Positions 54,104 to 63,718 of a stretch of 64,000 nt of DNA are shown piece by piece; the first letter of the stretch is position 1, and each line of letters opens with the position of its first letter. The stretch is from positions 1-64,000 of the forward strand of contig CASEGJ010000004.1 of NCBI GenBank assembly GCA_949287425.1, given 5' to 3'. Under the pieces are notes generated by a model that had not been told where the DNA came from, ran no database searches, and saw only the letters and a list, made by a program, of their open reading frames with translations. The stretch comes from an uncultured Caryophanales bacterium (GTDB lineage: Bacteria > Bacillota_I > Bacilli_A > RFN20 > CAG-288). Both the position numbers and the translations under genes were made by a program.

Positions 54104-55663
54104 TTAAAAGTCATTTGCATCTATCGGATTATCGACAGATGAGTTTGTTTTAATATATTCAGCTAGTAAGTCGTAGATAATTAAGTCTTGATTAGTTGAA
54201 GGATCGATAATATTTATCGCTCCTACAGGAGTAAACATATTAGGTGCATATCTATCAGTTACTAGATAATCTATAGTAATAATTGAGCGCTTTTTAGAAG
54301 AATCAATTTGATTAGCTTTAGGATAAGTGTAGTGGAAATTAAGTTGATAACTATCTAAAGGTCTATCTTCTAGTAACATTACTTTATTATCAAATGGAGA
54401 AACTACTTGAATATCTTCCATTGTAATTTCTCTACTTGTTGATGAAGAAGGTAAACTTCCTCTAATTCCACCGCTATTGTGAATGGCAACTAAATTATCT
54501 AAAGTGAAATTTTTGTTAGGAAAATATATTTTAGCCATTTCAAACATGGCTTTTGTAACTAGATTTGCAGTTTTTTCTTTGTTCCAATATCCTTTAACAT
54601 ATCCACAATATTCAATTGGGACTTTATTTTCCAATTCTTTTATTAAAGCTAATAAATAGTTGCTAGCATAACCATCGTAATTTTGATTTCTAGTAATTTG
54701 CTTATAATTAATATCAATTAAAGAACCATCTTCTTTATTAATTACCATATATGAATAACCATAAGAATCTGAACCACCTTGAACATAATTGATATTTCCA
54801 GATTTATCTAATTGAAATTGATGAGAATGACCTCCAAATATCCCGTTAAAACCTATGTTTGAATTTTGAATTGCATTAACATAAGAAGAATCTTGATCAT
54901 CGTGAACTAATAAAATTACTGCATCAGCTCCGTCGTTTTTAGCTGAATTATAAGCTTCTCTAAGATGAGATAAAGAAGAAGAAATAATAAAATCATCTAT
55001 CATTTCTTCTTTGATAGAAGATTCTAATTTTCCAATTGCTCCGACAAAACCAATTTTAAAATCACCAGATTCAACTATTGTATAGGCTTGTAATTCACTA
55101 GGGCGTAAGTTGTTACTTTTGTAAAATAAATTAGCGCACAAAAATGGAAAATTAGCGGCTTCAATATTTTTAACAATTTGAGAATAGCCCCAATCGAATT
55201 CATGGTTACCTAAACACATACTAGAAAGGGTAAAATTATTTAATAAATTAGTAACTGAAAGACCTTTATCATAATTAGATAAATAACTACCTTGATAGAT
55301 ATCACCTGTAGAAACTATTATTGAAGTTTCTTCATCGTAATATTGATCTAAACGTATAGCTCCTTGTAAACTAGCTAAGCCAGGATAAGTATCATCTTTA
55401 CTTATTTTTCCATGTAAATCGTTTATTGAATAGATAGAAATTGTACCTTGTTTAGTTTGACTAGATGAAGATGAACTAGAACTATTTTCATTTGTACTAG
55501 AGCTACTAATACTTTCTTGATTAGAAGAAGTAGAGGAACTAGTTTGTTGATTAGATGACAAATGACTAAATGAAGATGAACTATTAGAAGTAAGATTGTC
55601 ACAGCTAGTTATAAAACATAGGCTAATACTAGTTAATACAGTTAATAATTTAAGTTGTTTCAT
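54104..55663 (-). CDS. 5'-nucleotidase / metallophosphatase lipoprotein
   Basis: 519 residues. A signal peptide with Cys 21 (ITSCDN) is followed by a Ser/Gln/Thr linker (23-70). Metallophosphatase motifs are NDLHG, STGDIYQG, GNHEFDWG, LVHDD and GGHSHQF. The C-terminal 5'-nucleotidase domain has HNSGGIRGSLP and VSPFDNKV. It dephosphorylates extracellular nucleotides, which complements the surface EndoI nuclease. No clear ribosome binding site precedes the ATG. Confidence 0.9.
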   Translation of the reverse strand: MKQLKLLTVLTSISLCFITSCDNLTSNSSSSFSHLSSNQQTSSSTSSNQESISSSSTNENSSSSSSSSQTKQGTISIYSINDLHGKISKDDTYPGLASLQGAIRLDQYYDEETSIIVSTGDIYQGSYLSNYDKGLSVTNLLNNFTLSSMCLGNHEFDWGYSQIVKNIEAANFPFLCANLFYKSNNLRPSELQAYTIVESGDFKIGFVGAIGKLESSIKEEMIDDFIISSSLSHLREAYNSAKNDGADAVILLVHDDQDSSYVNAIQNSNIGFNGIFGGHSHQFQLDKSGNINYVQGGSDSYGYSYMVINKEDGSLIDINYKQITRNQNYDGYASNYLLALIKELENKVPIEYCGYVKGYWNKEKTANLVTKAMFEMAKIYFPNKNFTLDNLVAIHNSGGIRGSLPSSSTSREITMEDIQVVSPFDNKVMLLEDRPLDSYQLNFHYTYPKANQIDSSKKRSIITIDYLVTDRYAPNMFTPVGAINIIDPSTNQDLIIYDLLAEYIKTNSSVDNPIDANDF

Positions 55664-56070
55664 ATTGCCAAATAATTATAGCATTATATTTAAAAATTCA
55701 AAATTTAAATTGATTCTAAAATGGTTTATTTGATTTTTAAAATAAAATAATAATTTTAATAAAAACACAGGTTACTTTTTATTCAAAAAAATAACGATTT
55801 TTATTGATAAAATTATAGAAAAATAAAAATGGAAAAAAGAATAGTTTATAAAATAACGTTAATAAAACGGTTTATATAAGCCCGTTTTGTGTTTTAATCG
55901 TTTTCAGTAATTATGTTACCAAGTCAGAATTGATAACCGCAAAATGGCCAGTAAAATGCCACAAAAAGGGTCAAAATTTATTGACATATAGGTATAAACT
56001 AAACAAATTTTCTTCATAAGATGTTCAATTGTTTAACTTGCGATTGATTCATTGCCAGATAAGTTGATAA
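55664..56070. other. AT-rich intergenic region with one hairpin
   Basis: AAAACGG (55864-55870) pairs with CCGTTTT (55882-55888), followed by GTGTTTT. It could be a weak terminator on either strand. TTGACA at 55981-55986 may be a promoter element. No ORF is seen. Confidence 0.4.
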
Positions 56071-56295
56071 TTGAAGATTAACTTTATAGATATTGAGTTG
56101 AACATATTAAATATGAATATTTTCTTTTGGTTAAATTATGTTAGAAGAAAAATATTAACTTTAGAAAGATTTAAAGAGATAGTTGATAGATATGATGATG
56201 AAGTAGATTTTTTATTTAGCCTTTTTCAAATTAAATTTCTTCTATTTTATTTGATAATTCTTTATAATTTAGATACTTATTTGAAGGAGGTTTAA
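56071..56295 (+). CDS. Possible small membrane-associated ORF upstream of the M6 protease
   Basis: A TTG-initiated frame of 74 codons, or 60 from ATG 56113. It ends at a TAA that overlaps the protease ribosome binding site (AAGGAGG). It has one hydrophobic segment (FLLFYLIILYNL) and a charged middle (ERFKEIVDRYDDEVDF). Neither start has a ribosome binding site. It could be chance; the tight join to the next gene is the main argument in favour. Confidence 0.25.
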   Translation: MKINFIDIELNILNMNIFFWLNYVRRKILTLERFKEIVDRYDDEVDFLFSLFQIKFLLFYLIILYNLDTYLKEV

Positions 56296-56296
56296 T

Positions 56297-58546
56297 ATGA
56301 AAAAGTCTCTATTAGTATTAACTGCTATTTCGTGTTTAATGTTAGCTAGCTGTGATAATCAAGTAACTAGCAGCTCTAGTATAGATAGCTCATCATCTAT
56401 TTCTTCTATTAGTGAATATACTTCTAAAAGATTATCTATCGCTTCTTCAAATATGATTGATGTTGGTCAATATCAAGAATTAGATCTTTCTAGTTTGGTT
56501 GTTAACGCTTTGTATTATCAAAATGATGATATTGTTAAAACTGAAGTAGTTACTGACTACAAATTAATTAATTTACAAACTAATAAGGAAATTAAGCAAG
56601 GAGAAGTTTTTACTGTCAGTGGTATTGTTCAAGTCAGCGTTCAAAAAGAAGGTTTTACTCCGACTTCTTTATCAATTAGAGTTAATCAAGCTATCAGTAT
56701 AACTCAAAGTTTAGAAGTTATTAGTTTACCTAATAAAGTTAATTATAAAATAGGCGAAGAATTTTCTAGCGACGGTTTATTAGTTAATTTAAACACCACC
56801 ATTTTAGATCACGATAATAAATTAGTTACTTCTACTAAATCTATTTCGGATTACAAACTAACTATTTTAGATAAAAAAATTACTAGTTATACATATCAAG
56901 ATTACGGCCAAGTTAGAGTTAAAATTACTTATCAAGGATATAATAAAACTATCACTTCAGGATTTTCTACTTATTGTTTAAAAGATGAATATGTTCCTGA
57001 AGATGTCGTAACTAAAACATTGATGGAAGAAGATGATACAAAGATGAAAGTTAGTATCTCTAATTCTTCTAATAATTTAGCTGATAACGATAAAGGGTAT
57101 TTTGAACCTAGTGAAATAAATATGGACTACGATGTCCATTCTTTCGCTAAAGATTCTTTCTTACAATGGTTATACACCCCTAGTGTTGGTGATGTTCCTT
57201 TACTTGTTGTACCTGTTGTTATTCCTGGTTATGAAGATTTAGCGACTCAAGATAATTATTTAAACATCAAGAAAGCTTTCTTTGGGGCTAGTTCTGATTT
57301 ACATTTTGAATCTCTGCATTCTTATTATTATAAATCTAGTTTCGGTCAGTTAGATTTTAAAGCTACTATGACTGATTATTATTATCTTTCTAGCGATTCA
57401 ACTAGATTTAATACTATTGATAAGATAGAAGATGTCAATACTGAGCAAGTAGTTCCTAAATTAGCTCAAGATGCTGTAGATTGGGCGGAAAAAACCTATA
57501 ATTTAAATCTCGATGATTACGATTATGATAACAATGGCACTATTGATGGTATCTGGTTAGTCTACATGCATCCAATAGAAAATAACGCTAGTATTTACTG
57601 GGCTTTTTCTGGATATATTAGAGGTCAAGGTAGTGTAGAAGAACCTATAGTCAATAACTATGGATGGATATCTTATGCGTTTATTAATGGTGAATATTCT
57701 AATCCAGATGAAGAAAATCCTGATAGAGAATGCGATGCTCATATTGTAATTCATGAAACTGGACATATGTTAGGCTTATCAGATTATTACGATACTAATC
57801 AAAGCGCTAGTTTAGAATCTCAAGATTACGATGCAGTAGGTAGTATTGATATTATGTCATCAAATATCGGCGATCAAAATCCATATTCAAAGATTTTATT
57901 AGGATGGATTAAACCATATGTCGTTTATGGAAACTGCACTATAGATTTAAAATCCCATCAATCTAAAGATCAGGTCATTTTAATTCCAAACGACACGAAA
58001 ACTAAAGATAGCTATCAAAAAGATGAAGATGGCAAATATATAGTTAACATGTTTGATGAATATCTTTTAGTAGAATATTACACTCCTAAAGAAATGAATT
58101 CGTTTGATTATCCAGCTTATGGAATGAAAACAGTTCAAGATAGTGGAGGTAGAATCTATCATGTTGATAATAGATTAGCTGTTACTAATCAAAAGTATCA
58201 AGAAAGTCAACCTTCAAGTAAATATACAGCTACTATATTATCTAACCCAGATGAATGTTTAATTTCACAGCATAAAGATCTTCTTTACAGAGTAATATCA
58301 AATACTTTATATGAAACGTTCACTGATGTTACTAACAATAAGTTTGATGAAGTAAGGTGGATATCTTCTGATGGTAGAAAACTTAAAAAATTCGATAGTA
58401 TAGAAGATAGGATATTTAAAAAGGGAACAAGTTTCAGTTTAGATTCTGAAATTGCTAAAGAACAATTTGTAAATCAAAACAAATTTGACAGCAATTTATC
58501 TTGTTCATATCTAATTACAATTGAAGATATCTATTCAATTAACTAA
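56297..58546 (+). CDS. M6-family metalloprotease lipoprotein (immune inhibitor A-like)
   Basis: 749 residues. Lipobox LASC (Cys 19), then a short Ser-rich linker. One or two bacterial Ig-like domains (about 55-230) precede the peptidase domain. The zinc motif is HETGHMLGLSD (486-496, HExxHxxGxxD) followed by the Met-turn region SIDIMSS. A calcium-type loop DYDNNGTIDG comes before it. M6 peptidases degrade host or environmental proteins at the cell surface. The ribosome binding site is strong (AAGGAGG). A terminator follows at 58564-58600. Confidence 0.9.
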   Translation: MKKSLLVLTAISCLMLASCDNQVTSSSSIDSSSSISSISEYTSKRLSIASSNMIDVGQYQELDLSSLVVNALYYQNDDIVKTEVVTDYKLINLQTNKEIKQGEVFTVSGIVQVSVQKEGFTPTSLSIRVNQAISITQSLEVISLPNKVNYKIGEEFSSDGLLVNLNTTILDHDNKLVTSTKSISDYKLTILDKKITSYTYQDYGQVRVKITYQGYNKTITSGFSTYCLKDEYVPEDVVTKTLMEEDDTKMKVSISNSSNNLADNDKGYFEPSEINMDYDVHSFAKDSFLQWLYTPSVGDVPLLVVPVVIPGYEDLATQDNYLNIKKAFFGASSDLHFESLHSYYYKSSFGQLDFKATMTDYYYLSSDSTRFNTIDKIEDVNTEQVVPKLAQDAVDWAEKTYNLNLDDYDYDNNGTIDGIWLVYMHPIENNASIYWAFSGYIRGQGSVEEPIVNNYGWISYAFINGEYSNPDEENPDRECDAHIVIHETGHMLGLSDYYDTNQSASLESQDYDAVGSIDIMSSNIGDQNPYSKILLGWIKPYVVYGNCTIDLKSHQSKDQVILIPNDTKTKDSYQKDEDGKYIVNMFDEYLLVEYYTPKEMNSFDYPAYGMKTVQDSGGRIYHVDNRLAVTNQKYQESQPSSKYTATILSNPDECLISQHKDLLYRVISNTLYETFTDVTNNKFDEVRWISSDGRKLKKFDSIEDRIFKKGTSFSLDSEIAKEQFVNQNKFDSNLSCSYLITIEDIYSIN

Positions 58547-58563
58547 ACGATTATTTCATTAAT

Positions 58564-58600
58564 AAGGTTATTTAATTGTTAATGGTTAAGTAACCTTTTT
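58564..58600 (+). terminator. Terminator of the M6 protease gene
   Basis: AAGGTTA ... TAACCTT around a 20-base loop that itself can pair, then TTT. AT-rich but conventional. Confidence 0.6.
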
Positions 58601-58612
58601 AATTTTCCATGT

Positions 58613-58645
58613 AAAAAGGCCACTTAATTGATAAGCAGCCTTTTT
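58613..58645 (-). terminator. Bidirectional terminator after the poly-Ser lipoprotein gene
   Basis: AAAAAGGC and GCCTTTTT bound a hairpin with an extended lower stem (CACTTA / ATAAGC). T5 is available on both strands. Confidence 0.7.
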
Positions 58646-58663
58646 ATATATTGCTAGGAAAGA

Positions 58664-60313
58664 TTATTCGACGATTATATTAAGATCCATAGTTCCTTTT
58701 TGGTATGTGTTAGGATCGATAGCTGGAATTGATAAAATATAAGTTCCAACTTTTGTACCTTGAATTTCAAGCAAGAAAGATTCGCTATCAATAGTTTCAA
58801 TCCATGAAATTTTAGCTGACATATTTTCGTCCACTTCTACTCCATCGGTAGTAGTGATTTTACATTGTTCTTTATATGCAGAAAGATCAAAATCATAAGG
58901 TCCTGGATTGACAAATGTATTTAACCAGCAAGTTAATGATACTGGTTCATATTCTTTAACTTTAACAGTATAAGATTGAGTGACATCATTAAAGATGACA
59001 TTTGTACCATCTGCATTAATTCCTGAACATAATGGTAAATTAATATCGGTTGAACTAGTTCCAGCTTTAACTTCAAACTCAAATTCACATAAGTTAGGAT
59101 GAAGAACAGTACCTAGTTGAACTTTAGCGGTACCAGCTTTAATTACTCCTCCCCATTCATCAAATAAATCAGGAGTTAAATATTCAGTAACTTTGATATT
59201 ACGAGTATCTAAAGCGGTTGTAGGTAAACAGATACTTGAAGGAATATTAAATGATAAATCTAAATCACCAACAGTAACATCATTTGTTTTATATTCACCA
59301 GTTGAACTTGTAGATGTAATAGTAATTTGAGTTGTATCAGTAATTTCATTAACAAAATATGGGGTAACATCAAATAAAGGATGTTCTTCATCAGTTGTTA
59401 AGTTTTCATATTTAATATTTGTATAATTTAAAGATCTACTAGCAGATACTGTAGCATCAGCTTTAGGGGCATGAGTAGTTAAATCCCAGTTAGCTTCAGT
59501 ATAAGAATTATAATCGTAGAAAACAGCTGTAGGTAATAAATCGCTATTTAACGTAAATTCAAAGGAAGATTTAATCATATTGTAGCCAGTTTCATTATAA
59601 GCTTCACCTTGGACAAAATAGCCGTTATCTAGAGTAGTTACAGCATATGAAGTAATATCGGCGCTTTTTGGATTTGAAGTAGTTCCTTCAACGATTTTAA
59701 CGTCATTTTTAAATGAAAAATCATAGTAACTTAAATAATTTTTAGTAAGTTTTCTTTCGATTTCTTCTTCAGCATCTTCTAAACTAATTTTAGTAACATA
59801 ATCAGTTTCATCTGCTATTATTTGAACACTGGCGTTATTATTTTCTTCAATAGAATAATAATAGCCATCTAAAATAGCAAGATAAGAAGTGGAATTAACG
59901 GTTGGATTAGCGGTATTAGAAGTATCGATAGCTTTTACTTCATGACCTGTATATGTAATTTGTAATAGTGAAGTAGTTCCATTAGTAGTGCTAGACCTAT
60001 TAAAACTACTAGGCGTGGAAGTTAAAGCAACATCGTTAAACCACGTTAGTATGCTTTCTTTTGTTTTGATTTCGCTAGGAATATCTGCTACAGAAGATGA
60101 AGACGATGAACTTGATGAGGATTGGCTAGATTCACTTGAAATAGGACTAGAAGAAGTTTCAGCTGCACTTGACGAACTAGAAACAGGTGGATTTGATAAG
60201 CTGCTAGATGTATTAGATGAGCTTGAAGAAGTGGTTGTAGTTTGATTGCAGCTAGTTAAAACAGCTAAAACGGCAATTAAACTAGAAAATGTAAATAGTT
60301 TTTTGTTTTTCAT
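58664..60313 (-). CDS. Large poly-Ser lipoprotein of unknown function
   Basis: 549 residues from ATG 60313, with AAAGGAAAA upstream. The lipobox is LTSC (Cys 22). It is followed by about 55 residues made almost only of Ser, Thr, Pro and Ala, with a run of ten serines, as a wall-spanning spacer. The rest is beta-rich, with a tail of Ig-like character (GTYILSIPAIDP, GTMDLNIIVE). No enzyme motif is seen. It is probably a surface binding protein. Confidence 0.7.
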   Translation of the reverse strand: MKNKKLFTFSSLIAVLAVLTSCNQTTTTSSSSSNTSSSLSNPPVSSSSSAAETSSSPISSESSQSSSSSSSSSSVADIPSEIKTKESILTWFNDVALTSTPSSFNRSSTTNGTTSLLQITYTGHEVKAIDTSNTANPTVNSTSYLAILDGYYYSIEENNNASVQIIADETDYVTKISLEDAEEEIERKLTKNYLSYYDFSFKNDVKIVEGTTSNPKSADITSYAVTTLDNGYFVQGEAYNETGYNMIKSSFEFTLNSDLLPTAVFYDYNSYTEANWDLTTHAPKADATVSASRSLNYTNIKYENLTTDEEHPLFDVTPYFVNEITDTTQITITSTSSTGEYKTNDVTVGDLDLSFNIPSSICLPTTALDTRNIKVTEYLTPDLFDEWGGVIKAGTAKVQLGTVLHPNLCEFEFEVKAGTSSTDINLPLCSGINADGTNVIFNDVTQSYTVKVKEYEPVSLTCWLNTFVNPGPYDFDLSAYKEQCKITTTDGVEVDENMSAKISWIETIDSESFLLEIQGTKVGTYILSIPAIDPNTYQKGTMDLNIIVE

Positions 60314-60484
60314 AATAAGTTTTCCTTTCAAAATTATTGATTAAATTTTAAGGGTTTTATACGCGATTTGTCAATGAAAAATTTACAAAACTGTCTATTT
60401 TATTTTCTTGAAAATATAGTATATTTAATGTAATATTAAAATGTTTTGAATTTAAGTTAACAATTTTAACTTAGGAGGGAAAAA

Positions 60485-62149
60485 ATGAAATTTCAAAAAG
60501 TACTAGCGCTAAGCTTGCTTTTATTAGGAACAACAGGGTTAACTGCTTGTGATCCAAATCAACCTAGTTCTAGTTCAGTTTCTTCATCTAGTTCATCTTC
60601 TAGCTGGCAACCAGGTGAAAATGCTATTGATGGTGCTGAACAACCTTATTATAAAAGTGAAGATTTAGTTGCTGATTTAAACGATTTAGGTAAGATGCGT
60701 TTAAGCCAAGATAAGTTTGGTTTACCTCAAAAAGGCAAGGCTAATATTTTGGTTGTTCCTGTTACATTTTTAGAAGATAGTAACGACGAAAAATTCACAT
60801 CTAATCAATTAACTAATTTACAAAGCGCTTATTTTGATAGTGAAGTAAGCGATAATTCCTACCCATCAGTTAAAGCGTATTACGCTGATATTTCTAATGG
60901 GGAATTAGATATAGATGGTGTAGTTAGTCCAAGTATAACTCTTCCTGATAACGCTATTTCTTATTTAGAAAGAGCGTATTTAGAAGGTGAGACTAAAATT
61001 AAAACTGAAATTCTCGAATATATTTACGATTATTTATTTGAAGAAACTCAGACTTATAATCTAGCTGATTTTGATTCTAATAAAGATGGTAAAATTGACG
61101 GTATTGTTCTAGCTTATGGTTATCCTTCTTTTAAGGATGACACTTTATATCAAGCAAGCGATTCTTCTAGTCAAGCTATCTTTGCTAATTTATTTAATTC
61201 AGACACTTATTTTAACTGTGATTTTTCTTACTATTGGAAAGAAAGCAAGGTAAATTCATTTACCTTTACTAGTGGAAAATATATAGAATCATTTTATATT
61301 AACCCTACTAGTGGAACTTATAATAAGGCTAGTAGAGATTCTCATGAATTTATTAAGCAAGTCGGTAGAATGTTAGGCTTAGAAGATTATTCTGATTTAA
61401 CTGGTAACGCTAATGGAAATTACCGCGCTCCTTTAGCTGGAAGCGATATGATGGAAATAGCTGTTGGTTCTCATAATCCATTCTCATTATATTCATTAGG
61501 CTATATCCAACCTCAAAAGTTAGTTGCTAGCCAAGTTAGTTCTAGTGTTGATATCAATTTAACTGAAGATAATTCTACACTTATTTTAGAAACTAAAGAC
61601 AATGGTATTTTTGGTGAATATTTAATGGTCCAACTTTATACTCCTACAGGAGTTAATAAATTAGATTCTACTTCTCCTTATTATTTAAATCATCAAACTA
61701 GCTCTCAATTAGGAATTAGAGTATATAAAGTTGATTCTAGATTAGTAAGAGGCTATGACGATTACGAATTGTATGAAGATTCAATCGATTTTGATGCTAG
61801 CTTAATTAATTCTAAAGGAGAAGAAGTCAAATATAGATATGACTATGCATTTACTAATAGTTATACTAATAAATATTCTTCTTATGGAATTGGCTTTGAA
61901 TTTCCATTAGTCGAAATCTTGAAAAAAGATGAATCTAACAGACACATGTTATCTAGTTCATATACTTATTCAGATGACGATATGTTTTATCAAGGAGACG
62001 TTTTTGGTGATGATACTCCTTCTGAATTTTACAAGAATTTTAAATTCGATGGAGATGGATATAATAGAGAAGCTCTCGGATTAAAGTTCACCGTTAAAAC
62101 ATTAAACAAAACAAATAACAGTGCCACTATCACTGTTGAAAGGATATAA
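60485..62149 (+). CDS. M6-protease-like lipoprotein lacking all zinc ligands
   Basis: 554 residues. Lipobox LTAC (Cys 22) and a poly-Ser linker (28-39). The body follows the M6 domain of the protease at 56297: ILVVPVTF, SVKAYYADISNGELD, the calcium-type loop DSNKDGKIDGIVLAYG, then KQVGRMLGLEDYSD where the protease has HETGHMLGLSDYYD. His, Glu and His are replaced by Lys, Gln and Arg (291-295). It cannot cleave peptides by the family mechanism and may act as a binding protein. It starts an operon with the next two genes (gaps of 3 and 9 bases). Confidence 0.8.
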   Translation: MKFQKVLALSLLLLGTTGLTACDPNQPSSSSVSSSSSSSSWQPGENAIDGAEQPYYKSEDLVADLNDLGKMRLSQDKFGLPQKGKANILVVPVTFLEDSNDEKFTSNQLTNLQSAYFDSEVSDNSYPSVKAYYADISNGELDIDGVVSPSITLPDNAISYLERAYLEGETKIKTEILEYIYDYLFEETQTYNLADFDSNKDGKIDGIVLAYGYPSFKDDTLYQASDSSSQAIFANLFNSDTYFNCDFSYYWKESKVNSFTFTSGKYIESFYINPTSGTYNKASRDSHEFIKQVGRMLGLEDYSDLTGNANGNYRAPLAGSDMMEIAVGSHNPFSLYSLGYIQPQKLVASQVSSSVDINLTEDNSTLILETKDNGIFGEYLMVQLYTPTGVNKLDSTSPYYLNHQTSSQLGIRVYKVDSRLVRGYDDYELYEDSIDFDASLINSKGEEVKYRYDYAFTNSYTNKYSSYGIGFEFPLVEILKKDESNRHMLSSSYTYSDDDMFYQGDVFGDDTPSEFYKNFKFDGDGYNREALGLKFTVKTLNKTNNSATITVERI

Positions 62150-62152
62150 GTT

Positions 62153-63709
62153 ATGAAAATGAAAAGAGCGTTAAAATTAAGCTTGTTAATTGTTCCTTTT
62201 GTTTTAACTAGCTGTACTAATCAATCTGATCTTTTTAAAACAAATAACAATTTAAAAGCCAATACTTCTATTTCAAGTGAAGTTAAAACTAATTTCTATA
62301 ACTTTTTAACTGGAAATTACCAGTTAAATACTACCGCTGAAATTCCTTTTATGGGCGAAACTATTAAAGCTAATATAGTTGATAAAGTTTCTGAAGATCT
62401 TCATCATAGTGTTTATAGTTTAGATTTAACCGTTTCTGATCAAACATTAGAAATCGCTAGTGGGGAATTTTTCTATGCTGAAGGTAGCGATTTAAATACA
62501 GTTGAAAAATATATCGCTATTGATAACACTATTCAAGAAAGAAAAATTTTAGATAGCAATAGTAATCCAATTAGATTTGAAGGTAACTACAATTCACCTT
62601 TCTATTATTTAAACGATATAGAAATCGATAATTTAGAAAGTTATTTTGATATTTCTCAAACTAATAGTGGTTATTTATTTAAGTTAACTCAGGCTGGTTT
62701 AGATTTATTTACCACTTCATTTAATGTTTTCTTCAATCAGTTTTCATCTAAATTTATCTATAACTACGATGAAAAGACTCACACGACATCATTGAAAGAT
62801 TTAGTTGTTACTACTGATAATTTAGGAAATCCAACTGAAATGGAATTTACTAGAGTTGAAGCGGATTTTTACGGAGCTACTTATGAATATTATTCTTCTA
62901 GTTTTACTAAATTAGATGAAGTTCCTAGTCTTGAACCTGTAGTTAATCCTGATTTAACTTCTAGCCAAAAAGAAAAATTTAACACTAGTTTAAATAGTTT
63001 GTATGATGAAGTTAAAAAGGGTAACTTTACTCAGACAGTTCAAGTTAAATCTCACACTTTAGATCAATCTAACAATGTCGTTAGTTATGACTATACATAT
63101 AATAATTATTACGATTTAGTAGCTGATGGAGCTATTGATCATGCTAGTTTAGGTATGATGTTTTCAGATTTAGCTTTATACGATGCTACTAAAGGTGAAA
63201 CATATATCGGTTTAGCTTATTCAAGTGAGCAAAGTTCATATTATGCAATAGGAGTTTCTCCTGAAGCTAACTATTCAGGAGCTTTAGATGAAAACTACTA
63301 TGCTGATGTTAATGATTTATTACCATCAGTTGGTAAATTTGGTGTTGATTTATTTTCTTGTAGTGAAAATGAAGGCACATATACATATAGTTTTGATTTA
63401 GCTAATTTTAACTATAACGATTTCTATTTCTCAGTTTCAATTTTAGATAATCTATTAGGTTTAGGTGATCCAATTTCTAGATTAGGTATGATTGTTAACG
63501 ATACTGTTACTTATGAATATGCCTTGCAAAATCTAGATATTGTTATTTCTTCTGATAATAAGATTACTTTTAGTCTCGATTATTTAGATAGCTATAATGA
63601 AGAAAGCAATGTTACTATTTCATTTAGCGATTTTGGTACTACCAATTTAGAAGAAGTAGAAGCTTTGCAATCTGTTTTAGAAACGTTAAATTACGTTGCA
63701 GCTGACTAG
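62153..63709 (+). CDS. Lipoprotein of unknown function
   Basis: 518 residues. The signal ends in the lipobox LTSC (Cys 21), with no poly-Ser spacer. The protein appears to contain two similar beta-rich halves (about 55-260 and 275-515), each with alternating strands and SSxYY-type stretches, which suggests an internal duplication. No known domain is recognised. It lies three bases after the pseudo-protease gene and is probably coexpressed. Confidence 0.65.
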   Translation: MKMKRALKLSLLIVPFVLTSCTNQSDLFKTNNNLKANTSISSEVKTNFYNFLTGNYQLNTTAEIPFMGETIKANIVDKVSEDLHHSVYSLDLTVSDQTLEIASGEFFYAEGSDLNTVEKYIAIDNTIQERKILDSNSNPIRFEGNYNSPFYYLNDIEIDNLESYFDISQTNSGYLFKLTQAGLDLFTTSFNVFFNQFSSKFIYNYDEKTHTTSLKDLVVTTDNLGNPTEMEFTRVEADFYGATYEYYSSSFTKLDEVPSLEPVVNPDLTSSQKEKFNTSLNSLYDEVKKGNFTQTVQVKSHTLDQSNNVVSYDYTYNNYYDLVADGAIDHASLGMMFSDLALYDATKGETYIGLAYSSEQSSYYAIGVSPEANYSGALDENYYADVNDLLPSVGKFGVDLFSCSENEGTYTYSFDLANFNYNDFYFSVSILDNLLGLGDPISRLGMIVNDTVTYEYALQNLDIVISSDNKITFSLDYLDSYNEESNVTISFSDFGTTNLEEVEALQSVLETLNYVAAD

Positions 63710-63718
63710 GAGGTGAAC

